In this document: piece after piece, positions 6,759 to 17,221 of the stretch
How positions within the stretch are numbered: the first letter of the stretch is position 1
How the letters are laid out: each line of letters opens with the position of its first letter
Assembly (NCBI GenBank): GCA_051748085.1
Contig: JBNJHA010000037.1
Coordinates: 1 to 21,235, forward strand
Source: CAYNNQ01 sp051748085
GTDB lineage: Bacteria; Desulfobacterota; Desulfovibrionia; Desulfovibrionales; Desulfonatronovibrionaceae
DNA length: 21,235 nt
Direction: 5' to 3'
Made by a program: the position numbers and the translations under genes
The notes under the pieces: generated by a model
Databases searched by the model: none
What the model saw: only the letters and a program-made list of their open reading frames with translations
What the model was told of the DNA's origin: nothing

Positions 6759-8180
6759 GATCAGTAAATGGGAAAGCCTGTTGCAAAGTAGCGGCAACGC
6801 AGCCCGGATCCAAATCGATTCCCGACTGGTCGGCCCCGGCGATATTTTTGTCGCCCTTAACGGGTGCAAGGTGGACGGCGCGAAGTTTGTCCAGGATGCG
6901 CTGGAAGCGGGAGCGGCTTATGCAGTCGTTCGAAAAGATGCAGGCGGTTTTGCGGCAGATGAACGAATTGTTTTTTGCGAAGATCCTTCTGCGTTTCTGG
7001 GTGAACTCGCAGGCGCTGCGTTCGGCACTAAGCGTTTAAAGGCCAGGATAGTCGGAGTTACCGGAACCAATGGAAAAACCAGTTTTACTTATATCTTGGA
7101 ACACTTACTGCGCAGCGCCGGTTACAAGGTCGGGGTGATAGGCACCGTTGAGACCCGCTGGCCCGGAGTTGTTCAAGATGAGGGCATGACTACTCCGGAT
7201 TGTCTGCGTCTGCATTCCATTTTGCGGGAGATGGAAAAGGACGGGGTCGATATTGTCTGTATGGAAGTCTCTTCGCATGCTTTGGATCAAAACAGGGTGG
7301 CCGGGATAGTTTTTGATTACGCGGTTTTTACCAACTTGACCCAGGACCATCTGGATTATCATCCGGATATGGAACATTATTTTAAGGCCAAAAAAAAGCT
7401 TTTTTCTCCGCAGGAAGGGCAAGTGCCAAAAGCAGTTGTCAATGTTGACGATAATTATGGCCGAGAACTGGCTCGGGATCTTGGAGACGCGCTGACTTAC
7501 GGGCTTGATAAAGTTTTTGCACCGCGATTGCGTGGAGAAATTTCCAGGCTTTCTCCGCAAGGGCTGCGGATGCAATGTAGTTATGAACATCTTGCATGGG
7601 AAATCGAGAGCCCGCTTGTCGGCAGATATAATGCCTCCAACCTTTTGGCCGCAATGGGTACGGGACTTGAAATGGGACTGAAAATTTCTGATTTTTCTTC
7701 CCTGCGTGATTTTAAAGGCATACCGGGAAGGCTGCAAAGCATTGCCAACGCAAGGGGAATCAAGGTCTTAGTCGATTACGCGCACACGCCGGATGCCCTT
7801 GAGAATTGCTGTCTTGCCCTGCGTGACACGGGCTTGAGTTTTTTAGTGGTTGTTTTTGGTTGCGGAGGAAACAGGGACGCGGGCAAGCGGCCGATTATGG
7901 GACGTATCGCCTGTAAATACGCTGATGTGGTGATAATAACCTCTGACAACCCGAGAAATGAACCACCGGAAGCCATCATAAGTGATATTCTGCGCGGAAC
8001 CGATGGGTGCAGAAAGGTTCTGGTTGAACCGGACAGACGCAAGGCATTGGCGCTTGGAGTTAAAAAGTGTCCGACGCAGGGAGCTCTTCTTGTCGCGGGC
8101 AAGGGGCACGAGACATATCAGGAAATAGGCGGTAAGCGCAGAGAATTTGATGATGCCGGAGTGCTTTCCGAGGTTATGGC

Positions 8181-8184
<4 letters not shown>
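6751..8184 (+). CDS. murE: UDP-MurNAc-tripeptide ligase MurE, meso-DAP type
   Basis: 477 aa. MurE adds the third amino acid to UDP-MurNAc-L-Ala-D-Glu in the cytoplasm, using ATP. Visible: IDSRLVGPGDIFVAL (22-36); P-loop TGTNGKT (104-110); MEVSSHALDQNRV (171-183); TNLTQDHLDYHPDMEHYF (194-211) then Lys214, matching the lysine that is carbamylated in this family; DYAHTPDAL (342-350); and KGHETYQ (451-457). The specificity motif DNPRNE (399-404) is the meso-diaminopimelate form; lysine-adding enzymes differ here. ATG 6751 is chosen over an in-frame TTG at 6736 because GAGGG (6738-6742) lies 8 nt before it. The ATG overlaps the end of ftsI by 8 nt, and its stop overlaps the murF ATG (ATGA). Confidence 0.96.
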
Positions 8185-9578
<1,394 letters not shown>

Positions 9579-9586
9579 GGGGAAGA

Positions 9587-10663
9587 GTGCTTTATCATTT
9601 ATTATTTCCTCTGGCTAAGCACATCGGCGCTTTTAATGTTTTTCAATACATAACTTTCAGAAGCATATACGCCCTGCTGACTGCGCTGCTCTTGAGCATT
9701 TTACTGGGACCACGCGTTATAGAATGGCTGAAAAGGATACGTTGCGGTCAGTACATACAAGAGGACGGACCGCAGCATCAGAACAAAGCCGGAACTCCGA
9801 CCATGGGGGGGGTGCTCATGGGCGGAGCTACCCTGGCAAGCGTTTTGCTTTGGGCGGATTTGAGTAATGTTTATATCTGGCTGACTATTTTTGTCTTTGT
9901 CGGCTTTGGACTGGTCGGATTTTTTGATGATTATTTAAAAGTTATCAAAAAGAAAAATATGGGATTGCGTCCGTGGGGCAAGTTTACCGGGCAAATTATC
10001 ATCTCCGTGGGCGCGGTTTCAGTTTTGATGCTGATGCCCGGTTACTCGTCGGAATTGCTGGTGCCTTTTTTCAAAGGGGCGCGCCCTGATCTATATCTTT
10101 TTTACATGCCTTTCGCCGTGCTGGTTATGGTTGGCGCCTCCAACGGCGTAAATCTGACCGACGGACTGGATGGCCTGGCAATTGGACCTTGCGTGGTTAC
10201 GGCAGCCTGTTTCGCTCTTTTTATATATGTCAGCGGGCATTACTATCTTGCTGATTATCTGCAGGTCATTTTTATTCCCGACGTGGGAGAGGTGGCGGTT
10301 TTTTGCAGTGCCCTGGTCGGGGCCGGACTGGGTTTTTTATGGTTCAACGCCTATCCGGCCCAGGTGTTTATGGGAGATGTCGGCAGTCTAAGCGTTGGAG
10401 GCGTTCTCGGATTTATCGCTGTTTTGTGCAAACAGGAACTTTTGCTGGTTATTGTCGGGGGATTGTTTGTGGTCGAGACCCTTTCGGTTATACTGCAGGT
10501 CGGATATTTCAAGATGAGCGGGGGGAAGAGGATATTTCGAATGGCTCCGCTGCATCACCATTTTGAACTGAAAGGCGTTCCGGAGTCCAAGATAATAATT
10601 CGTTTCTGGATTCTGTCTATCCTCCTGGCCCTTTTAGCCTTGAGTACACTCAAACTGAGGTAG
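9587..10663 (+). CDS. mraY: phospho-MurNAc-pentapeptide transferase MraY
   Basis: 358 aa integral membrane enzyme with about ten hydrophobic segments. It transfers phospho-MurNAc-pentapeptide from UDP to undecaprenyl phosphate, forming lipid I on the inner face of the membrane. Motifs: QNKAGTPTMGG (65-75), FFDDYLK with the Asp pair 114-115, NLTDGLDGLA (189-198), MGDVGSL (262-268) and the HHHFELKG loop (323-330), all expected for MraY with its Mg-binding aspartates and histidine loop. The start is a GTG at 9587, with a strong AGGGGGAAGA ribosome site immediately upstream (9577-9586). The N-terminus MLYHLLFPL fits the family. Confidence 0.97.
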   Translation: MLYHLLFPLAKHIGAFNVFQYITFRSIYALLTALLLSILLGPRVIEWLKRIRCGQYIQEDGPQHQNKAGTPTMGGVLMGGATLASVLLWADLSNVYIWLTIFVFVGFGLVGFFDDYLKVIKKKNMGLRPWGKFTGQIIISVGAVSVLMLMPGYSSELLVPFFKGARPDLYLFYMPFAVLVMVGASNGVNLTDGLDGLAIGPCVVTAACFALFIYVSGHYYLADYLQVIFIPDVGEVAVFCSALVGAGLGFLWFNAYPAQVFMGDVGSLSVGGVLGFIAVLCKQELLLVIVGGLFVVETLSVILQVGYFKMSGGKRIFRMAPLHHHFELKGVPESKIIIRFWILSILLALLALSTLKLR

Positions 10664-10665
10664 CA

Positions 10666-11952
10666 ATGAACGAGCTTGTCCATGCTGATCAGCTTCGCGG
10701 ACACAGAGTCGCGGTCCTTGGGGCCGGTCGATCCGGCATTGCCGGGGCAAGGCTGGCTTCTGCCCTCGGGGCTCAGGTTGTATTGGCGGACAATAGCTTT
10801 GATCTTTCCCCGGAGATAAAAGATCAGGCCCGTAAACACGGATGGGAATTGAAAAGCGGCGAACACAGCGCTGAAGATTTTGTTGATGTGCAAATGATTA
10901 TCTTGAGCCCCGGAGTCCCCAAAAAGCGCGTGCGGAAATTTTTCCCGGATACAGTCCAGATTTTTTCGGAACTTGAATTGGCATCATGGTTTGTGTCCGC
11001 TCCGATGATCGCAATAACCGGGACAAACGGCAAAACATCAACAACCATGCTTGTAAGTCACGTACTTACTAAATGTGGCAAAACCGTTTTCACCGGGGGA
11101 AATATAGGGACGCCGCTGAGCGAATTTGTATTGGAGGGACGCAGGGCGGATATCCTTGTTCTGGAGGTTAGCAGTTTTCAGCTTCAGAATGTAAGCGGCT
11201 TTTGTCCTGCGGTAGGCGTACTTTTAAATTTCAGCGCCAATCATCTGGATTTTCATTTGGATGAAGACGAGTACTGGCAGGCCAAATTGAACATTTTTGC
11301 CCGTCAGAAAGAGGATAATCTGGCAATTGTTCCTTTCGCCCTGCATGACAGCCTGAATGACGCGGAATTCACCCGGGCCAGAAAATTGTATTTTGTGCCC
11401 AGAGGGGCCTTTAATTGTCCGAATTTGCCGGGGGAACACAACCAATCCAATATGGAGGCCGCTTTTCATGCCTGCCGCTATTTCGGGATAAATGAGGAAG
11501 AATTCAATGCTGCCCTGCATGATTTCAAACCACCGGAACACAGACAGGAAGTTTTCTTGGTCCGGGACGGCATAAGATATGTGGATGACTCCAAGGCTAC
11601 GACCGTTGATGCTTTGCGTGCGGCGCTTGCAAGTTTTCCGGCCCCAATCCGGCTTCTGGCCGGAGGGATATTCAAAGGAGGCGATCTGCGAGAGCTTAGG
11701 GACGTTTTGCGGGATAAGGTGAGTAAGGTTTATTTATTTGGGGACAGCCGGGAGTTTTTTGAAGGGGCCTGGCGGGGAGCAGTCGAACTGGAATGGTTCC
11801 CCGGTCTGGAAGAGGCGACTCGCAAAGCCGTGGATGAAAGTAAAAAAGGAGACAACATCCTGTTGTCACCGGCAACCGCCAGTTTCGATCTGTTTTCTGA
11901 TTATAAGCAGCGGGGCCTTACCTTTAAAAAAACGGTAAAAGAGGCGGTTTAG
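10666..11952 (+). CDS. murD: UDP-MurNAc-L-Ala--D-Glu ligase MurD
   Basis: 428 aa. MurD adds D-glutamate to UDP-MurNAc-L-Ala. Visible: an N-terminal Rossmann-like VAVLGAGRSGIAGARLA (15-31), LSPGVP (80-85), P-loop ITGTNGKTSTT (117-127), EVSSFQLQN, NFSANHLDFH, and DDSKATTVDALRAAL, which is typical of the MurD C-terminal domain. The final LLSPATASFDLFSDYKQRG is a MurD signature. ATG follows the mraY stop by 2 nt with GAGG (10657-10660) in front. ftsW starts 5 nt after the stop. Confidence 0.96.
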   Translation: MNELVHADQLRGHRVAVLGAGRSGIAGARLASALGAQVVLADNSFDLSPEIKDQARKHGWELKSGEHSAEDFVDVQMIILSPGVPKKRVRKFFPDTVQIFSELELASWFVSAPMIAITGTNGKTSTTMLVSHVLTKCGKTVFTGGNIGTPLSEFVLEGRRADILVLEVSSFQLQNVSGFCPAVGVLLNFSANHLDFHLDEDEYWQAKLNIFARQKEDNLAIVPFALHDSLNDAEFTRARKLYFVPRGAFNCPNLPGEHNQSNMEAAFHACRYFGINEEEFNAALHDFKPPEHRQEVFLVRDGIRYVDDSKATTVDALRAALASFPAPIRLLAGGIFKGGDLRELRDVLRDKVSKVYLFGDSREFFEGAWRGAVELEWFPGLEEATRKAVDESKKGDNILLSPATASFDLFSDYKQRGLTFKKTVKEAV

Positions 11953-11957
11953 AGGCA

Positions 11958-13070
11958 ATGAAGAACAGCAAGTCAGCAATCCAACCCGGTTTTGATTATT
12001 TGCTGTTGGCCGCGGTCATGGGGCTTTCAGCCCTGGGACTGATCATGGTCCTGAGTTCAAGCGCGGTAATGGCTGAAAAATTCTGGTCGGACAAATATTT
12101 TTTCTTCCAGAAACAAACGGTCTTTCTTGGACTCGGTTTTTTGGTCATGCTGATATCCATGTATATGCCGATCAGTTTTTTTATCCGTCTTAAATATGTG
12201 TGGCTTGTTCTGGTCTTTGTCCTTTTGCTTTTGACCATAGTTTCCCCACTGCAAATAGAATCCGGCGGTGCGAACAGATGGCTTAAATTCGGTCCGCTGA
12301 CTGTTCAACCGCTGGAAGCGGCCAAAGTCGCCTTGGTAATATACCTGGCTTATTTTTTTTCCAGCAAGCAGCATCTGGTCAAGACGTTTAGTGTCGGGTT
12401 TTTGCCCCCGACTTTGATTACAGCCATTTTCTGCTGCGTGTTATTGCTGCAGCCGGATTTCGGGGGAGCCGTTTTTCTGGCGACCATTCTTTTTGTCATG
12501 AGTCTGGTTGGCGGAGCACGGCTTATATATCTTTTTCCCGCGACGCTTCTGGCCCTGGCTACCGGTGCGGCAATGATAATCAATTCGCCGTACCGCTTTC
12601 GCCGCTGGTTTGCTTTCCTGGATCCTTTTAAAGATCCCGGCGATTCAGGTTATCAGCTGGTTCAATCTCTTTATGGACTTGGAGCGGGCGGCTTGTGGGG
12701 CCTGGGATTGGGTGAGGGCAAACAAAAGCTTTTTTTTCTGCCTGAGGCGCATAATGATTTTATACTGGCCGTATTGGGAGAAGAACTCGGTTTTATCGGC
12801 GTTTCCATCCTGTTTATTCTTTTGGGGCTTTGGATATGGAGATCGCTGAAAATAGTAATCGAACAGGAAGATTTGGGAAAAAGATTTCTTGGCTTTGGGA
12901 TGTCGATGATAGTTGTTGTGGCCGGATTGCTGAATATTGCTGTCGTCCTGGGCACTGTTCCCCCGAAAGGAGTACCTTTGCCGTTTGTCAGTTACGGAGG
13001 AAGCAGTCTTTTGATCAGTTTTTTCTGTGCCGGCATTCTTTTGAATCTTTCCCGGAGGCCTGAATGTTGA
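11958..13070 (+). CDS. ftsW: septal peptidoglycan glycosyltransferase FtsW
   Basis: 370 aa SEDS-family membrane protein with about ten hydrophobic segments. FtsW polymerises lipid II into glycan strands at the septum together with FtsI. Visible: the first segment containing ALGLIMVLSSS; ANRWLKFGPLTVQPLEAAK (105-123); LLLQPDFGGAVFL; LPEAHNDFILAVLGEELG (261-278), whose Asp267 matches the catalytic aspartate of the large outer loop; and PPKGVPLPFVSYGGSSLL (335-352) near the C-terminus. Being in the dcw cluster, between murD and murG, favours FtsW over its relative RodA. The 3' end overlaps the murG start by 7 nt. Confidence 0.95.
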   Translation: MKNSKSAIQPGFDYLLLAAVMGLSALGLIMVLSSSAVMAEKFWSDKYFFFQKQTVFLGLGFLVMLISMYMPISFFIRLKYVWLVLVFVLLLLTIVSPLQIESGGANRWLKFGPLTVQPLEAAKVALVIYLAYFFSSKQHLVKTFSVGFLPPTLITAIFCCVLLLQPDFGGAVFLATILFVMSLVGGARLIYLFPATLLALATGAAMIINSPYRFRRWFAFLDPFKDPGDSGYQLVQSLYGLGAGGLWGLGLGEGKQKLFFLPEAHNDFILAVLGEELGFIGVSILFILLGLWIWRSLKIVIEQEDLGKRFLGFGMSMIVVVAGLLNIAVVLGTVPPKGVPLPFVSYGGSSLLISFFCAGILLNLSRRPEC

Positions 13071-14134
13071 ACCGCCTTGTTTTAACGACCGGCGGGACAG
13101 GCGGGCATATTTTTCCGGCTCTGGCCCTGGCCGAAACAGTGCGCGAACTGCATCCGGAATGCGAAATGGTTTTTATCGGCGGAGATTACGGCCCGGAGAG
13201 AGAACTTGCCATGCGAAATGATTTGCCGTTTGTTTCCCTTCCGGCCCGCGGCGTTATGGGCAGAGGTCTTAAATCCCTCGGCGCCGTTCTGCTCATGGCC
13301 AGCAGTTTGTTTAAGGCCCTGATTTTTTTGCGCCGCTTTAAACCCGATGCCGTTCTTGGGTTTGGCGGTTACGCCGGCTTTGCTCCCGGGCTTGCCGCGA
13401 GTTTGCTGCGTATACCAACCGCGATTCACGAGCAGAACAGTTTGCCGGGCATGACCAACCGTGTGCTCGGGAAAAGAGCGGACAGAATTTTTTTGTCTTT
13501 TCCGGATGAATTTAATTTGTTTGATAAAAAAAAGGTGCGTGTCTTCGGAAATCCGGTCCGGTCTAAAATATTGAAGTCAGCCATGGACACAGAAGTTTCC
13601 GGGTCAAAAAAAAGATTGCTCGTCCTGGGCGGCAGTCAGGGAGCTAAGGGAATAAATCAGGCGATAACCGGATGTCTTCCGGAACTTCGGGAACAGGGTA
13701 TTTCAATCTGGCACCAGACCGGTGACACGGATTATGAGAAAATAAAAGAGAAGTATGAGCATTTATACCCCGAGGCATACGTGGAGAGCTTTATCGACGA
13801 TATGGCCAGGGCGTATTCCTTTGCGGATTTGGTTTTTTGCCGGGCCGGGGCGACCACCCTGGCCGAACTGTGTATTGCGGGCAGGCCTTCGGTGCTTGTG
13901 CCCTTTCCCTACGCCACCCGAAATCATCAGCTGAACAACGCCCGGTTTCTGGAGAAGGCCGGGGCGGCAATGGTACTGAAACAGAGCTATTTAGAGGAAG
14001 TAAACGTGGCCACGCTCATAGGCGATCTGTTCGGGGCAAGCCGGAAATTAAATGATATGGGAGCCGCGGCCAAAAGTCTGGCCTGTCCTGACGCGGGGAA
14101 GAATATTTTAAAAGAGATGGAAGGAATTATATAA
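13064..14134 (+). CDS. murG: lipid II synthase MurG (GlcNAc transferase)
   Basis: 356 aa peripheral membrane GT-B glycosyltransferase that adds GlcNAc from UDP-GlcNAc to lipid I. Visible: the glycine-rich loop TTGGTGGHIFPALALA (8-23), GFGGYAGFAPGLAA (99-112), TAIHEQNSLPGMTNR (119-133), GNPVR, LGGSQGAKGIN (188-198), and the nucleotide-sugar site FCRAGATTLAELCIAGRPS followed by PYATRNHQLNNA. ATG 13064 overlaps the ftsW end and has GGAGG at 13054-13058, 5 nt upstream. A 28-nt gap to murC contains a 7-codon mini-ORF. Confidence 0.96.
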   Translation: MLNRLVLTTGGTGGHIFPALALAETVRELHPECEMVFIGGDYGPERELAMRNDLPFVSLPARGVMGRGLKSLGAVLLMASSLFKALIFLRRFKPDAVLGFGGYAGFAPGLAASLLRIPTAIHEQNSLPGMTNRVLGKRADRIFLSFPDEFNLFDKKKVRVFGNPVRSKILKSAMDTEVSGSKKRLLVLGGSQGAKGINQAITGCLPELREQGISIWHQTGDTDYEKIKEKYEHLYPEAYVESFIDDMARAYSFADLVFCRAGATTLAELCIAGRPSVLVPFPYATRNHQLNNARFLEKAGAAMVLKQSYLEEVNVATLIGDLFGASRKLNDMGAAAKSLACPDAGKNILKEMEGII

Positions 14135-14136
14135 AT

Positions 14137-14160
14137 ATGGAAAAGCGATACGGACTTTAG
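14137..14160 (+). other. candidate 7-codon leader ORF before murC
   Basis: ATG at 14137, 2 nt after the murG stop, encodes MEKRYGL and stops with TAG at 14158-14160, again 2 nt before the murC GTG. It would link murG, mini-ORF and murC by re-initiation. A GGAAGGAA stretch lies upstream but rather far (about 11 nt). The evidence is positional only. Confidence 0.3.
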
Positions 14161-14162
14161 AA

Positions 14163-15533
14163 GTGGAAGGAAAAGTAAAAAAGATTCACATGATCGGCAT
14201 CGGCGGATCGGGTATGAGCGGTATAGCTGAAGTTCTTTTAAATCTCGGCTATCAGGTAACCGGCTCCGATTTAAGTGAAAGTTCAGCGGTTCGGCACCTG
14301 CGTAAATCAGGTGCCCGGATTTTCTTCGGACATGATGCAGACAATATCGAGGATGCTCAAGTGGTAGTGAAGTCCACGGCCATAGATGAGAACAATCCTG
14401 AGTTGCTCCGGTCCAGGGAAAAGAACATTCCGATAATCCCCAGGGCGGAGATGCTGGCCGAACTCATGCGGCTGAAAACCGGAATCGCCGTAGCCGGGAC
14501 GCACGGCAAAACTTCAACTACTTCTTTTTTGGGGACTATTTTTAAGGAGGCCGGACTGGACCCGACTGTAATCATCGGCGGCAGACTGAATTCCTACGGC
14601 AGCAACGCGCTTCCCGGCAGGGGCCAATTCCTGATCGCGGAAGCCGACGAATCGGATAAGTCTTTTTTGTGTCTTTTTCCGATTATGACCATCGTTACCA
14701 ATGTGGATGCCGACCATCTTGATCATTACAGGGATCTGGACGAGATAAAAGAAGCTTTTGTTCAGTTTATGAACTCGGTGCCCTTTTACGGGGTAAATGT
14801 GGTCTGTGCAGATGATCCCGGAGTCAGGGATCTTTTGCCGAAAATAAAAAGGCCGCTTCTGACTTATGGACTGGGGGAGTCGAACCGCTTGCAGGCAAGA
14901 GACGTGCGGTGTTCAACCGGATCAGAATTCGATGTTTACCTGGATGGCACTAGTTGGGCCCGGATAAGGTTGGCCCAGCCCGGGGAGCACAATGTCCTGA
15001 ACGCTCTGGCCGCGATTGGGATCGCCATGGAGGCCGGTTTGCCCAGGGAGAAAATTGTGTCCGGACTGGAAATGTTCGGCGGTGTGGGGCGACGGTTTGA
15101 GTGCAAGGGAGAAAAGAACGGAATTGTTGTGATTGATGATTACGGCCATCATCCGACTGAAATCAAGGCTACCCTGGATACTGCCCGGCAGTGCCATCCG
15201 GAAAAAAGGCTTGTGGTTCTTTTTCAGCCGCACAGGTTTACCAGGACCCAGGCGCTTTTCGGAGAATTTTGCCGTATATTCGAGGACGTGGATCAATTAC
15301 TTTTAACCGAGATTTATCCGGCCAGCGAACATCCGATACCGGGAGTCAATGGTCAGAGTCTTGCTCAGGGCATTAAACAGGTAAGTAAGACTGAAGTCGA
15401 ATATGTTGAAGATTTTGAAGCCGCTTACGATATTCTTCCGGATATTCTGCGTCCCGGGGATCTGTTTTTGACTTTGGGGGCCGGAAGCGTATGGAAAGTA
15501 GGCGAGAGGTTCCTGGAAGACAATGCGTATTGA
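14163..15533 (+). CDS. murC: UDP-MurNAc--L-alanine ligase MurC
   Basis: 456 aa. MurC attaches the first amino acid, L-alanine, to UDP-MurNAc. Visible: KIHMIGIGGSGMSGIAEVL (7-25) with the nucleotide loop GIGGSGM, TGSDLSES, VVKSTAI, P-loop VAGTHGKTSTTSFLG (110-124), EADESDKSFL, NVDADHLDHY, GVGRRFE, and DDYGHHPTEIKATL in the C-terminal domain, then QPHRFTRT. The start is a GTG: a stop lies just upstream in frame, and GTG gives the family-typical short N-terminus. Its own ribosome site is weak, so coupling to murG or to the 7-codon ORF ending 2 nt before is likely. The 3' end overlaps murB by 11 nt. Confidence 0.95.
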   Translation: MEGKVKKIHMIGIGGSGMSGIAEVLLNLGYQVTGSDLSESSAVRHLRKSGARIFFGHDADNIEDAQVVVKSTAIDENNPELLRSREKNIPIIPRAEMLAELMRLKTGIAVAGTHGKTSTTSFLGTIFKEAGLDPTVIIGGRLNSYGSNALPGRGQFLIAEADESDKSFLCLFPIMTIVTNVDADHLDHYRDLDEIKEAFVQFMNSVPFYGVNVVCADDPGVRDLLPKIKRPLLTYGLGESNRLQARDVRCSTGSEFDVYLDGTSWARIRLAQPGEHNVLNALAAIGIAMEAGLPREKIVSGLEMFGGVGRRFECKGEKNGIVVIDDYGHHPTEIKATLDTARQCHPEKRLVVLFQPHRFTRTQALFGEFCRIFEDVDQLLLTEIYPASEHPIPGVNGQSLAQGIKQVSKTEVEYVEDFEAAYDILPDILRPGDLFLTLGAGSVWKVGERFLEDNAY

Positions 15534-16404
15534 AGATCGGCCGAAATTGGCATCTTTTTCCACGCTGCGCCTCGGCGGAACCGGGCGGGTCATCTATTAT
15601 CCAGGCTCAACGCGGGATCTAGAGCAGATAATGGCTAGAGAAAAGGGTACCCAGGGGCGGATAATCTATCTGGGAGCCGGCAGCAATACGCTTTTTGCGG
15701 CGGGAGAGCACAATCTGGCGCTTGTCCATTGGAACGGGACTAGGGGCATTGAAATACAGCATGCAGAACAGAACGAAATAGTGGTCAGAGTGGAAGGAAA
15801 TGTCCGGCTTCCCCGACTTGTCGGCTGGTGTGTTTCCAGAGGGTTTTCGGGCCTGGAGCCTCTTGCGGGCATTCCGGGCACTGTCGGTGGAGCCGTGGCC
15901 ATGAATGCCGGCTCGCATGGCCTGGAAATAAGCGAAGTGCTGAAGTCGATCCGGGTCTGGAGTCCGGGGAAAGAGGAGCAGGATATACCCGCATCCGCTC
16001 TGCACACAGGATACAGAGAAATGAAGATTCCGGGCCGGCCATCTTTTTTAATAACCGCTGCGTGGTTTGTTCTGCAAAAAAGCAGCAAACGACTGGTTAA
16101 AAGCAAAGCCAGAGACTGGTTTAAGCGTAAATTGGCGGTGCAGCCGGTGCTGGAAAGGACAATTGGCTGTATTTTCAAGAATATGCAGGATGTATCCTCG
16201 GGAAAGATTCTGGATGAATTGGGTTTTCGGGGCAGATGCCTGGGCGGAGTATGTTTTTCCCGAAAGCACGCCAATTTTCTGGTGCACAAAGAAAACGGCT
16301 CTCCGGAGGCGGCCATGGAACTTATCGATTCGGCCAGCCAGGCTATTAAAAGAGAAAAAGGCTTAGAGCCGGAACTGGAAATAAGGATCGAGCCATGTCC
16401 GTAG
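15523..16404 (+). CDS. murB: UDP-N-acetylenolpyruvoylglucosamine reductase MurB (type II-like)
   Basis: 293 aa FAD enzyme that reduces UDP-GlcNAc-enolpyruvate to UDP-MurNAc with NADPH. Visible: FSTLRLGGTG (12-21), FAD-binding YLGAGSNTLF (49-58), LEPLAGIPGTVGGAVAMNAG (111-130), GYR (163-165) and GCIFKN (215-220). The proton donor, Ser in E. coli, is Cys216 here, a variant seen in other MurB proteins. The usual GCVFKNP/GSFFKNP proline is Met. The sequence closes with LEPELEIRIEP, holding the likely catalytic Glu. The length and the absence of the extra fold insert of E. coli MurB suggest type II. The ATG lies inside the murC end. The 3' end overlaps ftsQ by 10 nt, leaving no room for ddl. Confidence 0.93.
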   Translation: MRIEDRPKLASFSTLRLGGTGRVIYYPGSTRDLEQIMAREKGTQGRIIYLGAGSNTLFAAGEHNLALVHWNGTRGIEIQHAEQNEIVVRVEGNVRLPRLVGWCVSRGFSGLEPLAGIPGTVGGAVAMNAGSHGLEISEVLKSIRVWSPGKEEQDIPASALHTGYREMKIPGRPSFLITAAWFVLQKSSKRLVKSKARDWFKRKLAVQPVLERTIGCIFKNMQDVSSGKILDELGFRGRCLGGVCFSRKHANFLVHKENGSPEAAMELIDSASQAIKREKGLEPELEIRIEPCP

Positions 16405-17219
16405 CTGTTTCCAGATACAAGAGAGGCGGTTCCCGCTCTGTTTCGAATACCAGAACCAGGGCCAGGAAGCGTTCGATGTGCTTTGCCCTTCCCGGACTGC
16501 TTTTACCGGGAGTGAAATTCATCCTGGCACTAATAATAGTTGTCGGCTTCAGCATATTAATCCTTTTCGGATATCGGGAAATTACAACCAGTTCCTATTT
16601 TATGCTTAAAAATATCGAAGTAAGCGGCAATAACCATCTGCAGTACAGTCAAGTTCTTGATGCCGCAGGAGTTCAGCTCAAAGATAATCTTATGAATCTG
16701 AATATTTCGGGTATCAAAAGCGAGCTGAAAAAAAATCCCTGGATCAGTTCCGTGGTGGTCACCCGTGAATTTCCGGATAAATTGTCTCTGCAGATTGCCG
16801 AACGCCAGGCTTGTTTTTGGATAAAAAAGGAGAACAGACTTTATTACGTGGACAAGTCGGGAAAAATTATTGATTCGGTGATTCCGCAGGGTTTTATTTC
16901 TTTGCCGCTGGCAATCGGTGATTTTGACGAGGCAGGTCTGGAAATGTCTGAACTGGTATCTTGTTTTCAGAACGGCAGGATGCCTTTTTCTCTGCAGCAG
17001 CTTGCCTGGATTGATTTTTTGGATGCAGGGACTGCCGTATTGGCCATGCGCGATAAAAATTTACGGGTTGAATTGGATATTGAGAATTTGCCGGGAAGCG
17101 CGCAAAGGCTTGGTCTGGCCTGGAACGACCTGCTGTCCAGGAATGAGCTGGACGAGGCGGGATACCTGTGCGCGACAGACGGTTTGGTATGGGTCAAATT
17201 CAAAAAAAGGACGGAGTAG
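16395..17219 (+). CDS. ftsQ: cell division protein FtsQ (POTRA)
   Basis: 274 aa bitopic divisome protein. A basic cytoplasmic tail rich in Arg and Lys (1-27) precedes one membrane segment (about 41-59, KFILALIIVVGFSILILFG). The periplasmic POTRA domain (about 70-138) begins MLKNIEVSGNNHLQ and includes LKKNPWISSVVVTREFPDKL, a hallmark of FtsQ/DivIB. The beta domain that follows contains YYVDKSGKII. FtsQ bridges the ring and the FtsL/FtsB complex. Its position just before ftsA and ftsZ supports the call. ftsA starts 2 nt after the stop, and GGAG in the last codons serves as its ribosome site. Confidence 0.92.
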   Translation: MSVAVSRYKRGGSRSVSNTRTRARKRSMCFALPGLLLPGVKFILALIIVVGFSILILFGYREITTSSYFMLKNIEVSGNNHLQYSQVLDAAGVQLKDNLMNLNISGIKSELKKNPWISSVVVTREFPDKLSLQIAERQACFWIKKENRLYYVDKSGKIIDSVIPQGFISLPLAIGDFDEAGLEMSELVSCFQNGRMPFSLQQLAWIDFLDAGTAVLAMRDKNLRVELDIENLPGSAQRLGLAWNDLLSRNELDEAGYLCATDGLVWVKFKKRTE

Positions 17220-17221
17220 TT

